DNA of 64,000 nucleotides from Ferrovibrio sp. (GTDB lineage: Bacteria; Pseudomonadota; Alphaproteobacteria; Ferrovibrionales; Ferrovibrionaceae), in NCBI RefSeq assembly GCF_025869515.1, contig NZ_JAOZVR010000118.1, positions 56,779 to 120,778 of the forward strand. Reading direction: 5' to 3'. The notes beneath the pieces were generated by a model. It searched no databases. It was not told the DNA's origin and worked only from the letters and a program-made list of their open reading frames with translations. Both the position numbers and the translations under genes were made by a program. Shown here one piece after another: positions 52,608 through 62,803 of the stretch; position 1 is the first letter of the stretch, and each line of letters starts with the position of its first letter.

Positions 52608-53150
52608 TCAGAAACCGCGCTGCTGACGAATCTTGTTGAGCTGGTCGGGCGGCACTTCCAGGCCGATCAGAATCTCGAATTCGCTGGTGCGGCGGCCGCT
52701 GAGCGGCAGCACCTGCTCCAGTTCATCACCCACGACGACGCGGCGCTGGCCGTCCTTGAACGGGATGCGGGCGACAAAGCGGCTGCGCGAGAGCACATTC
52801 TGCTGCTTGTCGACCAGGGCGACGAAATACGGCACCTGCGCCTCCGTCTGCGTTGCCGCCGGGCCGCGGGTGGCGCCGACCTGCAGGATGAAGCTGATCA
52901 CCACGGTGGCCTGCTTGTTCTCGAATTTGCAACCGCCGTTATAGTCGAGCAGCTCGGTCTCGAAGGTGACATCGGTGAGGTCCCGGCCGGGACCGTCGCG
53001 ATACTGGGTCGCCTTCTGCGCATCGCCCAGGATACCGACGCGCGGACAGGGCTGCGTATTGCGCTGGCCGCCGCCGCAGGCGGACAGGATGCTGGCCGAC
53101 ACGGCGAAGGCCAGGGCGAGAAGAGGAAGACGGAGCGGAGGCAGGGTCAT
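52608..53150 (-). CDS. Outer-membrane or periplasmic lipoprotein
   Basis: 180 aa starting MTLPPLRLPLLALAFAVSAS with a lipobox LSAC immediately before GGGQRNTQPCP, so the mature protein begins with a lipid-modified Cys near residue 25. The remainder is beta-rich (TFETELLDYNGGCKFENK, VVISFILQVGA). No named family. ATG 53150 is chosen because it gives the signal peptide; the longer frame does not. The 270 bp upstream to ispH hold no gene. Confidence 0.75.
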   Translation of the reverse strand: MTLPPLRLPLLALAFAVSASILSACGGGQRNTQPCPRVGILGDAQKATQYRDGPGRDLTDVTFETELLDYNGGCKFENKQATVVISFILQVGATRGPAATQTEAQVPYFVALVDKQQNVLSRSRFVARIPFKDGQRRVVVGDELEQVLPLSGRRTSEFEILIGLEVPPDQLNKIRQQRGF

Positions 53151-53421
53151 GGCGAAGCGCTTACCGGTGCGGCAGGTCGAGGGCAGCTGGCGAGCGGAGC
53201 GGCGCCGATGATCATGAACCGGGCGATCATGGACGGCCTTTCCTTCGCGGGACGAGTGTATTAGCTTGCCCGGCAGTTTTCCGGGCCCCATCCTGTATAA
53301 AAGAGGGGCTTGGCCGAGACAAGCGACAGGCCTGCAACCCGTTGATCCGAAATGGCTGATTCCGGCCTGAACCACCAGACTGAACGCATAGCCAGATCCT
53401 ATAGCTGATGGCCACCGCCCG

Positions 53422-54384
53422 ATGACCCCTGCCGACCGCCCTTCGATTGCCCTGGTGCTGGCCGCCCCGCGCGGCTTCTGCGCCGGCGTCGACCGCGCCA
53501 TCCAGATCGTCGAACGCGCCCTGGAACGTTTCGGCGCGCCGGTCTATGTGCGCCATGAGATCGTGCATAACCGTTTCGTGGTCGACAGCCTGGCCGCCAA
53601 GGGTGCCGTCTTCGTCGACGAACTGGATGAGGTTCCGCCCGGCGCCCATGTGGTGTTTTCCGCCCATGGCGTGCCCAAATCGGTGCCGGCCGATGCCGAA
53701 GCGCGCAGGCTGTCCTATCTCGATGCCACCTGCCCGCTGGTCAGCAAGGTGCATCGCGAGGCCGAACGCCACCATCGCGAAGGCCGCCTGATCGTACTGA
53801 TCGGCCATGCCGGCCATCCCGAGGTGATCGGCACCATGGGCCAGTTGCCGGCCGGCGCCGTGCTGCTGATCGAGACTGTGGCTGATGTCGCTGCCCTGCA
53901 GGTGCCGCACGGCGAGCCGCTCGCCTATATCACGCAGACCACCCTGTCGGTCGACGATACCGCCGGGATCATCGCGGCGCTGAAGCAGCGATTCCCGCAG
54001 ATCGAGGGACCGAAGAAGGAAGACATCTGCTATGCCACCACCAACCGCCAGGTGGCGGTGAAGGCGATTGCCGCCCATAGCGATGCCGTGCTGGTGATCG
54101 GTGCGCCGAATTCGTCCAATTCGCTGCGCCTGGTGGAAGTGGCCAAGCGAGAAGGTTGCAGGATCGCCCTGCTGGTGCAGCGTGCCGTCGATATCGACTG
54201 GACCGCTCTGGAAGGGGTCAAGTCCGTCGGCATCACCGCCGGCGCCAGCGCACCGGAATTGCTGGTGGAGGAAGTGATCGCCGCCTTCCGCGAACGCTAC
54301 AGCGTGACGGTGCGCGAGATCGAAACCGCCACTGAATCCGTGCAGTTCAAGCTGCCGGTTGCCCTCGACGCCTCGGCCGCCTGA
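53422..54384 (+). CDS. ispH: 4-hydroxy-3-methylbut-2-enyl diphosphate reductase
   Basis: 320 aa. The three conserved Cys that bind the iron-sulfur cluster are in [24 protein letters not shown] and [11 protein letters not shown]; the VFSAHGVP and [13 protein letters not shown] substrate motifs are present. It catalyses the last step of the MEP isoprenoid pathway. It is 6 bp before thrB, part of the ispH-thrB-rnhA cluster typical of alphaproteobacteria. Confidence 0.98.
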   Translation: MTPADRPSIALVLAAPRGFCAGVDRAIQIVERALERFGAPVYVRHEIVHNRFVVDSLAAKGAVFVDELDEVPPGAHVVFSAHGVPKSVPADAEARRLSYLDATCPLVSKVHREAERHHREGRLIVLIGHAGHPEVIGTMGQLPAGAVLLIETVADVAALQVPHGEPLAYITQTTLSVDDTAGIIAALKQRFPQIEGPKKEDICYATTNRQVAVKAIAAHSDAVLVIGAPNSSNSLRLVEVAKREGCRIALLVQRAVDIDWTALEGVKSVGITAGASAPELLVEEVIAAFRERYSVTVREIETATESVQFKLPVALDASAA

Positions 54385-54390
54385 CCCTCC

Positions 54391-55380
54391 ATGGCCGTCT
54401 ATACCGAAATCGACGACGACCAGCTCGCCGGCCTGTTGGCCCGCTACGAGATCGGCACGGCCGTGTCCTGCAAGGGCATAGCCGAGGGCGTGGAGAATTC
54501 CAACTACCTGCTGGTCACCGATACGGGCAATTACATCCTGACGCTCTATGAGCGCCGGGTGAACCGTGGCGACCTGCCGTATTTCCTCGGCCTGATGAAT
54601 CATCTGGCTGCCAAAGGGCTGGATTGCCCGACCGCGATCAGCGATCGCGACGGCAATACGCTGAACGAAGTGGCCGGCCGCCCCTGCGCCATCATCAGCT
54701 TCCTGAAGGGCGTGTGGCCGCGCAAACCCCATGCCCGGCATTGCCAGCAGCTCGGCGCCGCCACCGCGCGCCTGCATCTGGCCGGCCGCGATTTCCCGAT
54801 GCAGCGCGTCAATGCCCTCAGTGTCGATGGCTGGGCCAAACTGGTGAGCGATTGCGAGGCCAGGGCGGATTCCGTGCACGACGGCCTGGCGCGCGAAATC
54901 GTGCGCGAATACGACGGGCTGAAAGCCGCCTGGCCGGATGCGCCCGGCCGCGCCGGCGACAAGCCGCTGCCGCATGGCGTGATCCATGCCGACCTGTTCC
55001 CCGACAATGTGTTTTTCCTCGGCGACACGTTCAGCGGCCTGATCGACTTCTACTTCGCCTGCAACGACTATTTTGCCTACGATCTGGCGATCTGTCTGAA
55101 TGCCTGGTGCTTCGAGGCCGATGGTGCCTTCAATGTCACCAAGGCGAGAGCGCTGATCGGCGGCTACGAAAGCGTGCGTCCGCTGACCGATGGCGAGGTG
55201 CACAGCCTGCCGCTGTTTGCCCGCGGTGCGGCCCTGCGTTTCCTGCTGACGCGGCTGTATGACTGGCTCAACCAGGTGCCCGGCGCGCTGGTGAAGCCGA
55301 AGGATCCGCTGGAATACTGGAAGAAACTGAAATTCCATCGCCAGGTGCTGGGCGCCTCCGCCTATGGCATCGAACGCTGA
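54391..55380 (+). CDS. thrB: Homoserine kinase (ThrB2 type)
   Basis: 329 aa of the aminoglycoside-phosphotransferase fold, not the GHMP type: [22 protein letters not shown] at the N-terminus, the catalytic [15 protein letters not shown] (HxDxxxxN), and the metal-binding [18 protein letters not shown]. It phosphorylates L-homoserine in threonine biosynthesis and pairs functionally with thrC, which lies at 59.9-61.3 kb on the other strand. Confidence 0.95.
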   Translation: MAVYTEIDDDQLAGLLARYEIGTAVSCKGIAEGVENSNYLLVTDTGNYILTLYERRVNRGDLPYFLGLMNHLAAKGLDCPTAISDRDGNTLNEVAGRPCAIISFLKGVWPRKPHARHCQQLGAATARLHLAGRDFPMQRVNALSVDGWAKLVSDCEARADSVHDGLAREIVREYDGLKAAWPDAPGRAGDKPLPHGVIHADLFPDNVFFLGDTFSGLIDFYFACNDYFAYDLAICLNAWCFEADGAFNVTKARALIGGYESVRPLTDGEVHSLPLFARGAALRFLLTRLYDWLNQVPGALVKPKDPLEYWKKLKFHRQVLGASAYGIER

Positions 55381-55381
55381 C

Positions 55382-55879
55382 ATGCCGGACCTGCTGAAGG
55401 TTGAAGTCTTCACCGACGGCGCCTGCCTGGGCAATCCCGGCCCTGGCGGCTGGGCCGCGCTGCTGCGCTATGGGGAAACCGAAAAAGAGCTCACCGGCGG
55501 TGACGCCGACACCACGAACAACCGCATGGAGCTAACGGCGGCGATCATGGCGCTGGAAGCCCTGAAGAAACCCTGTGCCGTCTCGGTCTATTCCGACAGC
55601 CGCTACGTCATCGACGGCGCTACCGGCTGGCTGCGCTCCTGGAAGGCGCGCGGCTGGAAGACCGCCGACCGCAAACCGGTCAAGAATGTCGACCTGTGGC
55701 AGCGCTTCGAACTCGCTGTCGCCCCGCATACGGTGAGCTGGCACTGGGTGCGCGGTCACGACGGTCATGTCGAAAACGAGCGTGTCGACGTGCTGGCACG
55801 CGACGCCGCCATAGAAATCGCCGGCGACATTCCAAGATCAGCTAAGACTGGGCCGAAAAAGAAAAAGCCGGCCCGGTAG
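55382..55879 (+). CDS. rnhA: Ribonuclease HI
   Basis: 165 aa with the DEDD catalytic set: [43 protein letters not shown] and the D in [13 protein letters not shown]. It degrades RNA in RNA-DNA hybrids. ATG 55382 is preferred because it matches the usual N-terminus and follows the thrB stop by 1 bp; an in-frame ATG at 55364 would overlap thrB. A lysine-rich tail ([11 protein letters not shown]) ends the protein. Confidence 0.96.
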   Translation: MPDLLKVEVFTDGACLGNPGPGGWAALLRYGETEKELTGGDADTTNNRMELTAAIMALEALKKPCAVSVYSDSRYVIDGATGWLRSWKARGWKTADRKPVKNVDLWQRFELAVAPHTVSWHWVRGHDGHVENERVDVLARDAAIEIAGDIPRSAKTGPKKKKPAR

Positions 55880-55892
55880 ACCCGGACCGGCT
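55866..55892 (-). terminator. Terminator between convergent rnhA and peroxiredoxin
   Basis: Stem AGCCGG/CCGGCT plus an inner CCGG/CCGG around loop TAGAC, with one mismatch. On the minus strand it is followed by a T-rich run (TTTTTCTTTTT), 20 nt after the peroxiredoxin stop; it overlaps the end of rnhA. Confidence 0.65.
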
Positions 55893-55912
55893 GGTCACTG
55901 CAGTCTGAACGG

Positions 55913-56395
55913 TCAGATCTGGCCGAGCAGGGTATTGGCGTCCGAAATCTCGAAGGCGCCGGGCTTTTCCAGATTGAGCTGCTTGACCACCCCGTCATCG
56001 ATCAGCATCGAGTAGCGCTGCGAGCGCACGCCGAGGCCGCGGGCGGTGAGATCGAACTCCATGCCGATCGCCTTGGTCAGTTCGCCCGAACCATCGGCCA
56101 GCATCACCACCTTGTCGCCGGTATTCTGGGCCTTGCCCCAGGCGCCCATCACGAAAGCGTCATTGACCGACAGGCAGGCGATGGTCTCGACGCCCTTCTG
56201 CTTGAGGTCGTCATATTTCTCGATGAAGCCGGGCAGGTGCTTGGCCGAGCAGGTCGGCGTGAAAGCGCCCGGCAGGGCGAACAGGGCCACCTTCTTGCCT
56301 TTGAAGAACTCTGCCGCCTTCACGGCCTGCGGGCCCTGATCGGACATCACAAACAGCGTGGCATCGGGGATGCGGTCGCCAACCTTGATGGTCAT
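55913..56395 (-). CDS. Peroxiredoxin (Prx5/AhpE-like, type II)
   Basis: 160 aa. The peroxidatic Cys lies in LPGAFTPTCSAKHLPGF; the rest follows the glutaredoxin-dependent Prx5 pattern (IACLSVNDAFVMGAWGKA, MLADGSGELTKAIGME, GVRSQRYSMLIDDGVV). It reduces peroxides in the cytoplasm. ATG 56395 is chosen for the GAGGAAA site and the conserved MTIKVGDRIPDATL start. Confidence 0.95.
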   Translation of the reverse strand: MTIKVGDRIPDATLFVMSDQGPQAVKAAEFFKGKKVALFALPGAFTPTCSAKHLPGFIEKYDDLKQKGVETIACLSVNDAFVMGAWGKAQNTGDKVVMLADGSGELTKAIGMEFDLTARGLGVRSQRYSMLIDDGVVKQLNLEKPGAFEISDANTLLGQI

Positions 56396-56508
56396 GGTTT
56401 CCTCGTCTTGGTTTGGGTCTTGGCCGGTACAACGCCGCGGATACGGCGGGGTTAAAATGGTCCGCCCCGCCGCGTGAAACAAGGGTCGGGCCTGCTATTC
56501 GCAAGGCG

Positions 56509-57312
56509 TCAGGGCGGCAACACCAGTTCCGCCTGCAGGGCGGGATCGACCAGGGTGAGCCGCAGCGGCTGTCCGGCTTTGCCGGGAGGATAGGTCGCTG
56601 CCAGATCGAACCGCACTTCGCGTCCATCCGCCGCCATGGTGATGCTGGGGCGCCCGAACCAGCTTTCGGCAGAGCCCTCCACGAACAGATCGGGGTTCTG
56701 CAGTGGCGTCTGGCTTCCCAGCACCACGATCAGGCGATCGGGTTTCAGGCGATGCGACACCAGTTGCAGCCCGGCCTGCGCTGCGGGCTGCGGCACACGC
56801 GCCCGCCACTTGGCCAGCAGGGCAAGATTCGCAATCGGCACCGTATCCTGGCTGCGCAGGATCAGGCGATCATTGCGCAGGATGCAGATATCCTTGCACA
56901 CGCCATACTCGATCATCAGGTCGAGGCCGTACGCCTCATCTGCCTGCCGCCGTTCGACGCGCAGCGGCAGGACCACCTCGCCGCCATAGCCGTAGATTTC
57001 CGACTTGCCGAGCGGAATGCGCTTGGGTGCCGGCCAGGCGACATCGACACGCGTCACATTGCGCGAACCGGTCCAGTCGAACTGCGCCGGCACGCCGCCT
57101 TCACCCGGCGTCCGCCAGTAGAATTTCCACCCGGGCGACAGTTGGATATGCAGGCCGGCCTCGTCGGCGCTGCCCTGAATCAGGGCAATTTTCATCGGCA
57201 CATGCGGCAGCTGCAGGCCTTGGGCCCGGACGGCAGCGGGCGGCCAAAATATCGGGAATACAACAATTAATGCGCCGGCCAGCGAGCCGAGGCGGCGGAG
57301 GGCTTTTATCAT
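56509..57312 (-). CDS. DsbD N-terminal-domain-like periplasmic protein
   Basis: 267 aa. A signal peptide (about residues 1-31, LGSLAGALIVVFPIFW) is followed by an immunoglobulin-like domain as in the alpha domain of DsbD: SPGWKFYWRTPGEGGVPAQFDW, and a CxxxC pair in YGVCKDICIL that could form the redox centre. No membrane or thioredoxin part of DsbD follows, so it would act as a stand-alone periplasmic thiol carrier. ATG 57312 gives the signal peptide. Confidence 0.82.
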   Translation of the reverse strand: MIKALRRLGSLAGALIVVFPIFWPPAAVRAQGLQLPHVPMKIALIQGSADEAGLHIQLSPGWKFYWRTPGEGGVPAQFDWTGSRNVTRVDVAWPAPKRIPLGKSEIYGYGGEVVLPLRVERRQADEAYGLDLMIEYGVCKDICILRNDRLILRSQDTVPIANLALLAKWRARVPQPAAQAGLQLVSHRLKPDRLIVVLGSQTPLQNPDLFVEGSAESWFGRPSITMAADGREVRFDLAATYPPGKAGQPLRLTLVDPALQAELVLPP

Positions 57313-57419
57313 GGCCCGAGTCTGTCGCGTGGCCCGCCAATTGCAAGGCTTGTTACGGGCCGGCCGTATGGACAAGCCGACCCGGTGGGGTAACATTCGG
57401 GTGAAACCGGAGTGTGGCA

Positions 57420-58004
57420 ATGACCGACACCAGCGACAAGGCGATATCCGGCTATCTTGAGCGGCAATTGCTGATTGCGATGCCGAGCATGGGCGACCCG
57501 CGATTTTCCCGCACCGTCATCTACATGTGCTCGCATAACGCCGAGGGCGCGATGGGGCTGGTGATCAACAAGCCCTATCCCGGGCTCACCTTCCCCAACC
57601 TGCTGACGCAGCTCGGTATCGAATCGACCGCCGAGAACGACATCATCGTGCGGCTGGGCGGCCCGGTCGAAACCGGCCGCGGCTTCGTGCTGCATTCGAC
57701 CGACTACATGCGCCAGGGCAGCGTGAAGATCGATGAATCGATCGGCATCGGCCTCACCGCCACGCTCGACGTGCTGCGTGCGATAGCAACCGGCACCGGC
57801 CCGCAGCACAGCCTGTTTGCGCTCGGCTATGCCGGCTGGGGCGCCGGTCAGCTGGATATCGAGATTCAGGAGAATGCCTGGCTCGCCGTGCCGGCCGATT
57901 TCGAGCTTGTCTTCAAATCCGATCTCGACAGCCTGTGGGATCGCGCCGTGCGCAAAATCGGTATCGATGTCGCCAAGCTGTCCAGCGTATCCGGTCACGC
58001 CTGA
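57420..58004 (+). CDS. YqgE/AlgH family protein
   Basis: 194 aa with the family hallmarks LLIAMPSMGDPRFSRTVIYMCSHNAEGAMGLVIN and the C-terminal GYAGWGAGQLDIEIQENAWL. The exact function of YqgE/AlgH proteins is not settled. ATG 57420 is preferred; GTG 57414 two codons upstream is possible. Divergent from the DsbD-like gene and convergent with the GNAT gene. Confidence 0.95.
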   Translation: MTDTSDKAISGYLERQLLIAMPSMGDPRFSRTVIYMCSHNAEGAMGLVINKPYPGLTFPNLLTQLGIESTAENDIIVRLGGPVETGRGFVLHSTDYMRQGSVKIDESIGIGLTATLDVLRAIATGTGPQHSLFALGYAGWGAGQLDIEIQENAWLAVPADFELVFKSDLDSLWDRAVRKIGIDVAKLSSVSGHA

Positions 58005-58022
58005 CCGCCGCAGGTATGGCAG

Positions 58023-58610
58023 CTAGGCATCCCTGGGCAGATCGTTTGCCAGCCGGGAATAGAGCTGGTGATCGCGCCAGACGCCGTCAATTTTCAGATA
58101 TTCGCGCAACAGCCCTTCGGTGCGAAAACCGGCACGGTCGAGCAGCCGCCGGCTCGGCAGGTTTTCCGGCAGGCAGGCTGCCTCGATGCGATGCAGCTTC
58201 CGCATCTCGAAGCAATGCCGCACCATCACGGCCAGCGCCTCGGTCATATGGCCATGGCCGGCGAAAGGCTTGCCGATCCAGTAGCCCAGTTCGCCGCATT
58301 GCGACGCACCGCGCCGGATATTCGACAGCGTGATGCCGCCGATCAGTCCGTCATTGCGCCGCAGGTAGATGAAATAGGCTTCGCCATGCTCCTGCCGACG
58401 CAGCCGCTCGAACCAGGCGAGCCGACGGCGAAAGCCTTCGCGGGTCAGCGAATCCTCGGCCCAGCTCGGCTCCCAGGGTTGCAGATGCTCGCGACTGACC
58501 GCGCGCAGGGTGGCCCAGGCTTCATAGTCGCTGACATCCGGGGCGCGGAGATAAACGCGCTCGCCATGCAGGATCGGTGCAGCAGGGGGAAGGAAGCGGC
58601 CGAACAGCAT
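58023..58610 (-). CDS. GNAT family N-acetyltransferase (RimJ-like)
   Basis: 195 aa with a RimJ/RimL-type acetyltransferase fold: RVYLRAPDVSDYEAWATLR at the N-terminus, the acetyl-CoA loop region QCGELGYWIGKPFAGHGHMTEAL, and LHRIEAACLPENLPSRRLL. Such enzymes acetylate protein N-termini or amines. It follows the M16 peptidase with a 22-bp gap. Confidence 0.93.
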   Translation of the reverse strand: MLFGRFLPPAAPILHGERVYLRAPDVSDYEAWATLRAVSREHLQPWEPSWAEDSLTREGFRRRLAWFERLRRQEHGEAYFIYLRRNDGLIGGITLSNIRRGASQCGELGYWIGKPFAGHGHMTEALAVMVRHCFEMRKLHRIEAACLPENLPSRRLLDRAGFRTEGLLREYLKIDGVWRDHQLYSRLANDLPRDA

Positions 58611-58632
58611 GCTTTCCCCCCTCCCGTCTTAT

Positions 58633-59895
58633 TCAGCCAAATCTTGCAGCGAAGCGGGTGTAGCTTTCCAGCCGTTCGACCGGACCTAACGCTGCCACCG
58701 TGGGCGGCGCCGACCGCATCACCCGCTCGGCAACCTTGCGCACCGCATCGGCATCGACCCGGTCGACCGCGGCCAGCACCTCATCGAGATCGAGCGGGCG
58801 GCCGAACAGCAGCATCTGGCGACCGAGCTGTTCGATGCGGGCACCCGAGCTTTCCAGCGACATCACCAGACCGACTTTAAGCTGGGCGCGGGCACGCCTC
58901 AGCTCATCGTCATCGACCCGGCCGCAGAGCTTGCCGAGCTCGTCGGCCAGCACCGGCATCAGCTCGGGCAGCTTTTCGCCGCCGGTGCCGGCATAGACGG
59001 TCATCAGGCCGCCATCGCGATAGGAGGACGGATAGGCGTAGACCGAATAGGCCAGGCCGCGCTTCTCGCGCACTTCCTGGAACAGACGCGAGGACATGCC
59101 GCCGCCCAGTACGGTGGCATAGACCTGCATGGCGTAATAATCGGGATCGTCGAAGGCCAGGCCCGGCAGCGCCACGGCGACATGGGCCTGTTCCAGCTCG
59201 CGCACCGCGCGTTTTTCGCCGCCGCCACCGTAGCGCGCAGTCTGCTGCGCCGGCCGCGGCGTGCGGCTCAAACCGCTGAACAGTTTCTCGGCCTCGGCCA
59301 TCAGGTGGTCGTGATCGACCGCACCGGCGGCGACCAGCACCAGACTCGGACCATGGTAGAAGCGATCCAGGAAGCCCTGCAGATCGCCGCGCTGCATGCC
59401 CGACACGCGGTCGATGGTGCCGAGGATCGAACGGCCGAGCGACTGCGCGGGGAAAGCGGTTTCCTGAAGATGGTCGAAAATGATGTCGTCCGGCGTGTCT
59501 TCCGCCTGGCCGATCTCCTGGATGATAACTTCGCGCTCGCGCTCCATCTCACCCGCATCGAAAACGGAATGCTGCAGGATGTCGGACAGGATATCGAGGG
59601 CAAGGCCAGTATCCTCGGCCATGACGCGGGCGTAATAGGCTGTCTGCTCGCGCGAGGTGAAGGCATTCAGATGGCCGCCGACCGCCTCGATCTCCTCGGC
59701 GATCGCCAGCGCCGAGCGTCGCTCGGTGCCCTTGAATGCCATATGCTCCAGCATATGCGCCACGCCATTGATCTCCGGCGTCTCGTCGCGCGCCCCGGCA
59801 TCGACCCAGACGCCGACGGAAACGGTCTTGACCTGCGGCATGGTCTCGGAGACCACCCGCATGCCGTTGGAAAGCGTGCCGATCCTGACTGTCAT
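58633..59895 (-). CDS. M16 family zinc peptidase (processing peptidase-like)
   Basis: 420 aa with the inverted zinc motif HMLEHMAFKG (HxxEH) and the downstream Glu, and the glycine-rich loop region GGGMSSRLFQEVREKRGLAYSVYAYPS. Related to mitochondrial processing peptidase beta and bacterial PqqL-like enzymes. Start ATG 59895 overlaps the thrC stop (ATGA), a pairing common in alphaproteobacteria. Confidence 0.96.
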   Translation of the reverse strand: MTVRIGTLSNGMRVVSETMPQVKTVSVGVWVDAGARDETPEINGVAHMLEHMAFKGTERRSALAIAEEIEAVGGHLNAFTSREQTAYYARVMAEDTGLALDILSDILQHSVFDAGEMEREREVIIQEIGQAEDTPDDIIFDHLQETAFPAQSLGRSILGTIDRVSGMQRGDLQGFLDRFYHGPSLVLVAAGAVDHDHLMAEAEKLFSGLSRTPRPAQQTARYGGGGEKRAVRELEQAHVAVALPGLAFDDPDYYAMQVYATVLGGGMSSRLFQEVREKRGLAYSVYAYPSSYRDGGLMTVYAGTGGEKLPELMPVLADELGKLCGRVDDDELRRARAQLKVGLVMSLESSGARIEQLGRQMLLFGRPLDLDEVLAAVDRVDADAVRKVAERVMRSAPPTVAALGPVERLESYTRFAARFG

Positions 59896-61304
59896 GCTTT
59901 TACTCTACGCGTTTCGATGAAGTTGCGCACCGTGCCGTAGTCATTGGCCAGCACGGTCTGGCGCTCCGGCCGCTCGAACAGATCGGCCAGGTGCGGCGGC
60001 AGCGCCGGATGGCGGCCGGTGGCGGCTTCGACCGCATCCGGGAATTTGGCCGCATCGGCGGTCGCCAGGGTGATCAGCGCCGTTTCGGGCGGAATGGCGC
60101 CGGTCTGGCGCTGCTGCGCCGCCACTGCCAGTCCTACGGCCGTATGCGGATCGACCAGCAGGCCATTGCCCGCCACAAAAGCCGTCTTCAGCATGGCCTT
60201 GGTTGTCGCCTCGTCGGCCTTGCCGGCAGCAAACAGCTGTTTCGTCTCGGCCAGCGCATTGGCCGACACGGTGAAGCCGCCATTCCTGTCGAGATCGGTC
60301 ATCAGCTGGCGGATCTGGGCACCGTCACGGCCATGCATGTCGAACAGCAGGCGTTCGAAATTGCTCGCCACCTGGATATCCATGCTCGGGCTGATGGTCG
60401 ACTCGACGCCGCTCTTGCGGTAGTCCCCGCTGGCGAAGAAGCGCGCCAGGATGTCGTTGCGGTTGGTGGCGACGACCAGCCTTGCGATCGGCAGACCCAT
60501 CTTCGCGGCGGCATAGCCGGCGAAGATGTCGCCGAAATTGCCGCTCGGCACGCAGAAGGCCGGTGCCCGTTCCGGGCCGCCAAGGCTTAAGCTCGCCGTT
60601 ACATAGTAGACGATCTGCGCCATCACGCGCGCCCAATTGATCGAATTCACTGCCGTCAGGCCAACCGTGTCGCGGAACGGCGCATCGTTGAACAGCGCCT
60701 TCACCATCGCCTGGGCATCGTCGAAGGTGCCCTCCAGCGCGATGGCGTGCACGTTAGCATCGGCCACCGTCGTCATCTGCCGGCGCTGCACATCGGAGAC
60801 GCGGCCATGCGGAAACAGGATGAAAATATCGAGATTGGCGCGACCGCGGCAGCCCTCGATGGCGGCCGAACCGGTATCGCCCGAGGTGGCGCCGACGATG
60901 GTGGCGCGTTTGCCGGACCGTGCCAGTGCCCAGTCGAACAGCCGGCCGAGCAGTTGCAGCGCCACGTCCTTGAAGGCCAGCGTCGGGCCATGGAACAGTT
61001 CCAGCACCCAGTCATTGGCATCGCTCTGGCGCAGCGGCACGACCGCCTTGTGACCGAAGGTGCCGTAGGCTTCCGCAATCATCTGCTTCAGATCGGCATC
61101 GGGAATACCGCCGCCAATGAAGGGCTTGATCACCCGGAAGGCGACTTCGGCATAGGGCAGGCCGCGCATGGCGCGCCAGTCGGTGACTGAGAACTGCGGC
61201 CAGCTCTGCGGCACATAGAGGCCGCCATCGCTGGCGAGGCCGGCCAGCAGCACGCCTTCGAAATCGAGATCCGGCGCCTGGCCGCGGGTGGAGACGTAGC
61301 GCAT
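59892..61304 (-). CDS. thrC: Threonine synthase
   Basis: 470 aa PLP enzyme: N-terminal MRYVSTRGQAPDLDFEGVLL, the PLP-lysine region ELFHGPTLAFKDVALQLL, and the phosphate-binding GATSGDTGSAAIEG. It converts O-phosphohomoserine to threonine. Its gene lies 8 bp after the M32 carboxypeptidase and overlaps the M16 gene by 4 bp. Confidence 0.97.
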   Translation of the reverse strand: MRYVSTRGQAPDLDFEGVLLAGLASDGGLYVPQSWPQFSVTDWRAMRGLPYAEVAFRVIKPFIGGGIPDADLKQMIAEAYGTFGHKAVVPLRQSDANDWVLELFHGPTLAFKDVALQLLGRLFDWALARSGKRATIVGATSGDTGSAAIEGCRGRANLDIFILFPHGRVSDVQRRQMTTVADANVHAIALEGTFDDAQAMVKALFNDAPFRDTVGLTAVNSINWARVMAQIVYYVTASLSLGGPERAPAFCVPSGNFGDIFAGYAAAKMGLPIARLVVATNRNDILARFFASGDYRKSGVESTISPSMDIQVASNFERLLFDMHGRDGAQIRQLMTDLDRNGGFTVSANALAETKQLFAAGKADEATTKAMLKTAFVAGNGLLVDPHTAVGLAVAAQQRQTGAIPPETALITLATADAAKFPDAVEAATGRHPALPPHLADLFERPERQTVLANDYGTVRNFIETRRVKA

Positions 61305-61312
61305 GGGAATGC

Positions 61313-62803
61313 TCAGCTCAGGTAGCGGGCTTTGAGATGCGCCTTGAAGGCGGCAGTGCTCAGGGGTTTGCCAGTCGCTTCGCGCAGTAGTTCATCGGTG
61401 GTCAGCCGCGCCCCCTTGGCATGCACATTGGCGCGCAGCCAGCGCAGCAACGGCTTGAAATCGCCCTTGGCGATGCCGGGCAGAATGCCGCCGTCCTGCG
61501 TCTTGGCGGCGGCAAAAAGCTGCGCCGCCGACAGCGCACCCAGCGTATAGGTCGGGAAATAGCCGATCGAGCCGACCGCCCAGTGAATATCCTGCATGCA
61601 GCCCTGGGCATAACTCGGCACATCGACGCCGAGCAGGGTCTGCATGCCGTCATTCCAGGCATAGGGCAGGTCATCGAGCGGCAGATGGTCATGCAGCATT
61701 GCCTGCTCCAGGCGATAGCGCAGCATGACATGCGCCGGATAGGTCACCTCATCGGCATCGACGCGGATCAGGTCTGGCTTCACCCGCGCATAGATGCGCA
61801 GCAGATTGGCCTCCGACCAGGCCTCGCCGCCGCCCTTGAAGGCCTTGCGCAGCAGCGGCGCGGCGAATTTGAGGAATTCGGCGCCGCGGCAGACCTGCAT
61901 TTCGACCAGCAGACTCTGACTCTCATGCAGCACCATGCCGCGCGCCTCGCCGACCGGCTGGTCACGCCAGACTTTCGGCAGGCCGAGTTCGTAAAGCGCA
62001 TGGCCGGTTTCATGTAGCACCCCCATCAGCGCCTTGGTGAAATCGTCTTCCGAATAGCGCGTGGTGATGCGCACATCGTCAGGGATACCGCCGGTGAAGG
62101 GATGCAGGCTGACATCGAGACGGCCGCGATTGAAATCGAAGCCGAGCGCCTTCATCAGCTTCAGACCGACCTCGCGCTGGGCCTCGGTCGGAAACGGCCC
62201 CGGCAGCGGCAGCGGTGCCGGCCGCTTGCCCTGTTTGACCAGCGCGCGGTCGATGAAGTCCGGCAGGAAGCTGCCGAGATCGGCGAACAGCTTGTCGATA
62301 CTGGCGGACCGGCCGCCCGGCTCGTATTCGTCCAGCAGGGCGTCATAGGCGCCGAGGCCGAAAGCGGCCGACTTGGCCGCTGCCACTTCGCGGGTCAGTT
62401 CCAGCACCGGCAGGAAAGCCCTGGCAAAGGCCTTGAAGTCGTCGTCACGGCGCGCCTTGCGCCACACCATCTCGCAGGCCATCGTCGCCTTCGAACGCGC
62501 CTCGACCAGCTTCGGCGTCAGCGCCGTGGCATGGCGCCACTGGCGCTGCATCTCGCGCAGATTGGCGCGCTGCCAGTCGTCCAGCTTGTCGGTCTGCGTC
62601 GCGGCCTCGTTCAGCTGGTCGCCCAGCCGGGCATCGGTGATCCATTCATGCCGCAGTACGCTGAGCGTGGCGATCTGTTCCGAGCGGGCGCGGGCACCGC
62701 CCTCGGGCATCATGGTCGACTGGTCCCAGCCGAGCATCGCCAGCGCGCCGTTGACGGCGCTGATGCGGCGAAACTGTTTTTCGAGGGCCTTATAGGTTTT
62801 CAT
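61313..62803 (-). CDS. M32 family carboxypeptidase (thermostable carboxypeptidase 1-like)
   Basis: 496 aa starting MKTYKALEKQFRRISAVNGA, with the zinc site HETGHALYE (HExxH) and the downstream family motifs (ESQSLLVEMQVCR, YPAHVMLRYRLE). M32 enzymes remove C-terminal residues with broad specificity. ATG 62803 follows a GGGCAAGAG site; the longer frame has no support. Its start overlaps the SURF1 stop by 14 bp. Confidence 0.95.
   Translation of the reverse strand: MKTYKALEKQFRRISAVNGALAMLGWDQSTMMPEGGARARSEQIATLSVLRHEWITDARLGDQLNEAATQTDKLDDWQRANLREMQRQWRHATALTPKLVEARSKATMACEMVWRKARRDDDFKAFARAFLPVLELTREVAAAKSAAFGLGAYDALLDEYEPGGRSASIDKLFADLGSFLPDFIDRALVKQGKRPAPLPLPGPFPTEAQREVGLKLMKALGFDFNRGRLDVSLHPFTGGIPDDVRITTRYSEDDFTKALMGVLHETGHALYELGLPKVWRDQPVGEARGMVLHESQSLLVEMQVCRGAEFLKFAAPLLRKAFKGGGEAWSEANLLRIYARVKPDLIRVDADEVTYPAHVMLRYRLEQAMLHDHLPLDDLPYAWNDGMQTLLGVDVPSYAQGCMQDIHWAVGSIGYFPTYTLGALSAAQLFAAAKTQDGGILPGIAKGDFKPLLRWLRANVHAKGARLTTDELLREATGKPLSTAAFKAHLKARYLS

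Noticed and set aside
53227..55434. 735-codon minus-strand frame opposite ispH and thrB
   Set aside because: Shadow of well-identified genes on the plus strand.
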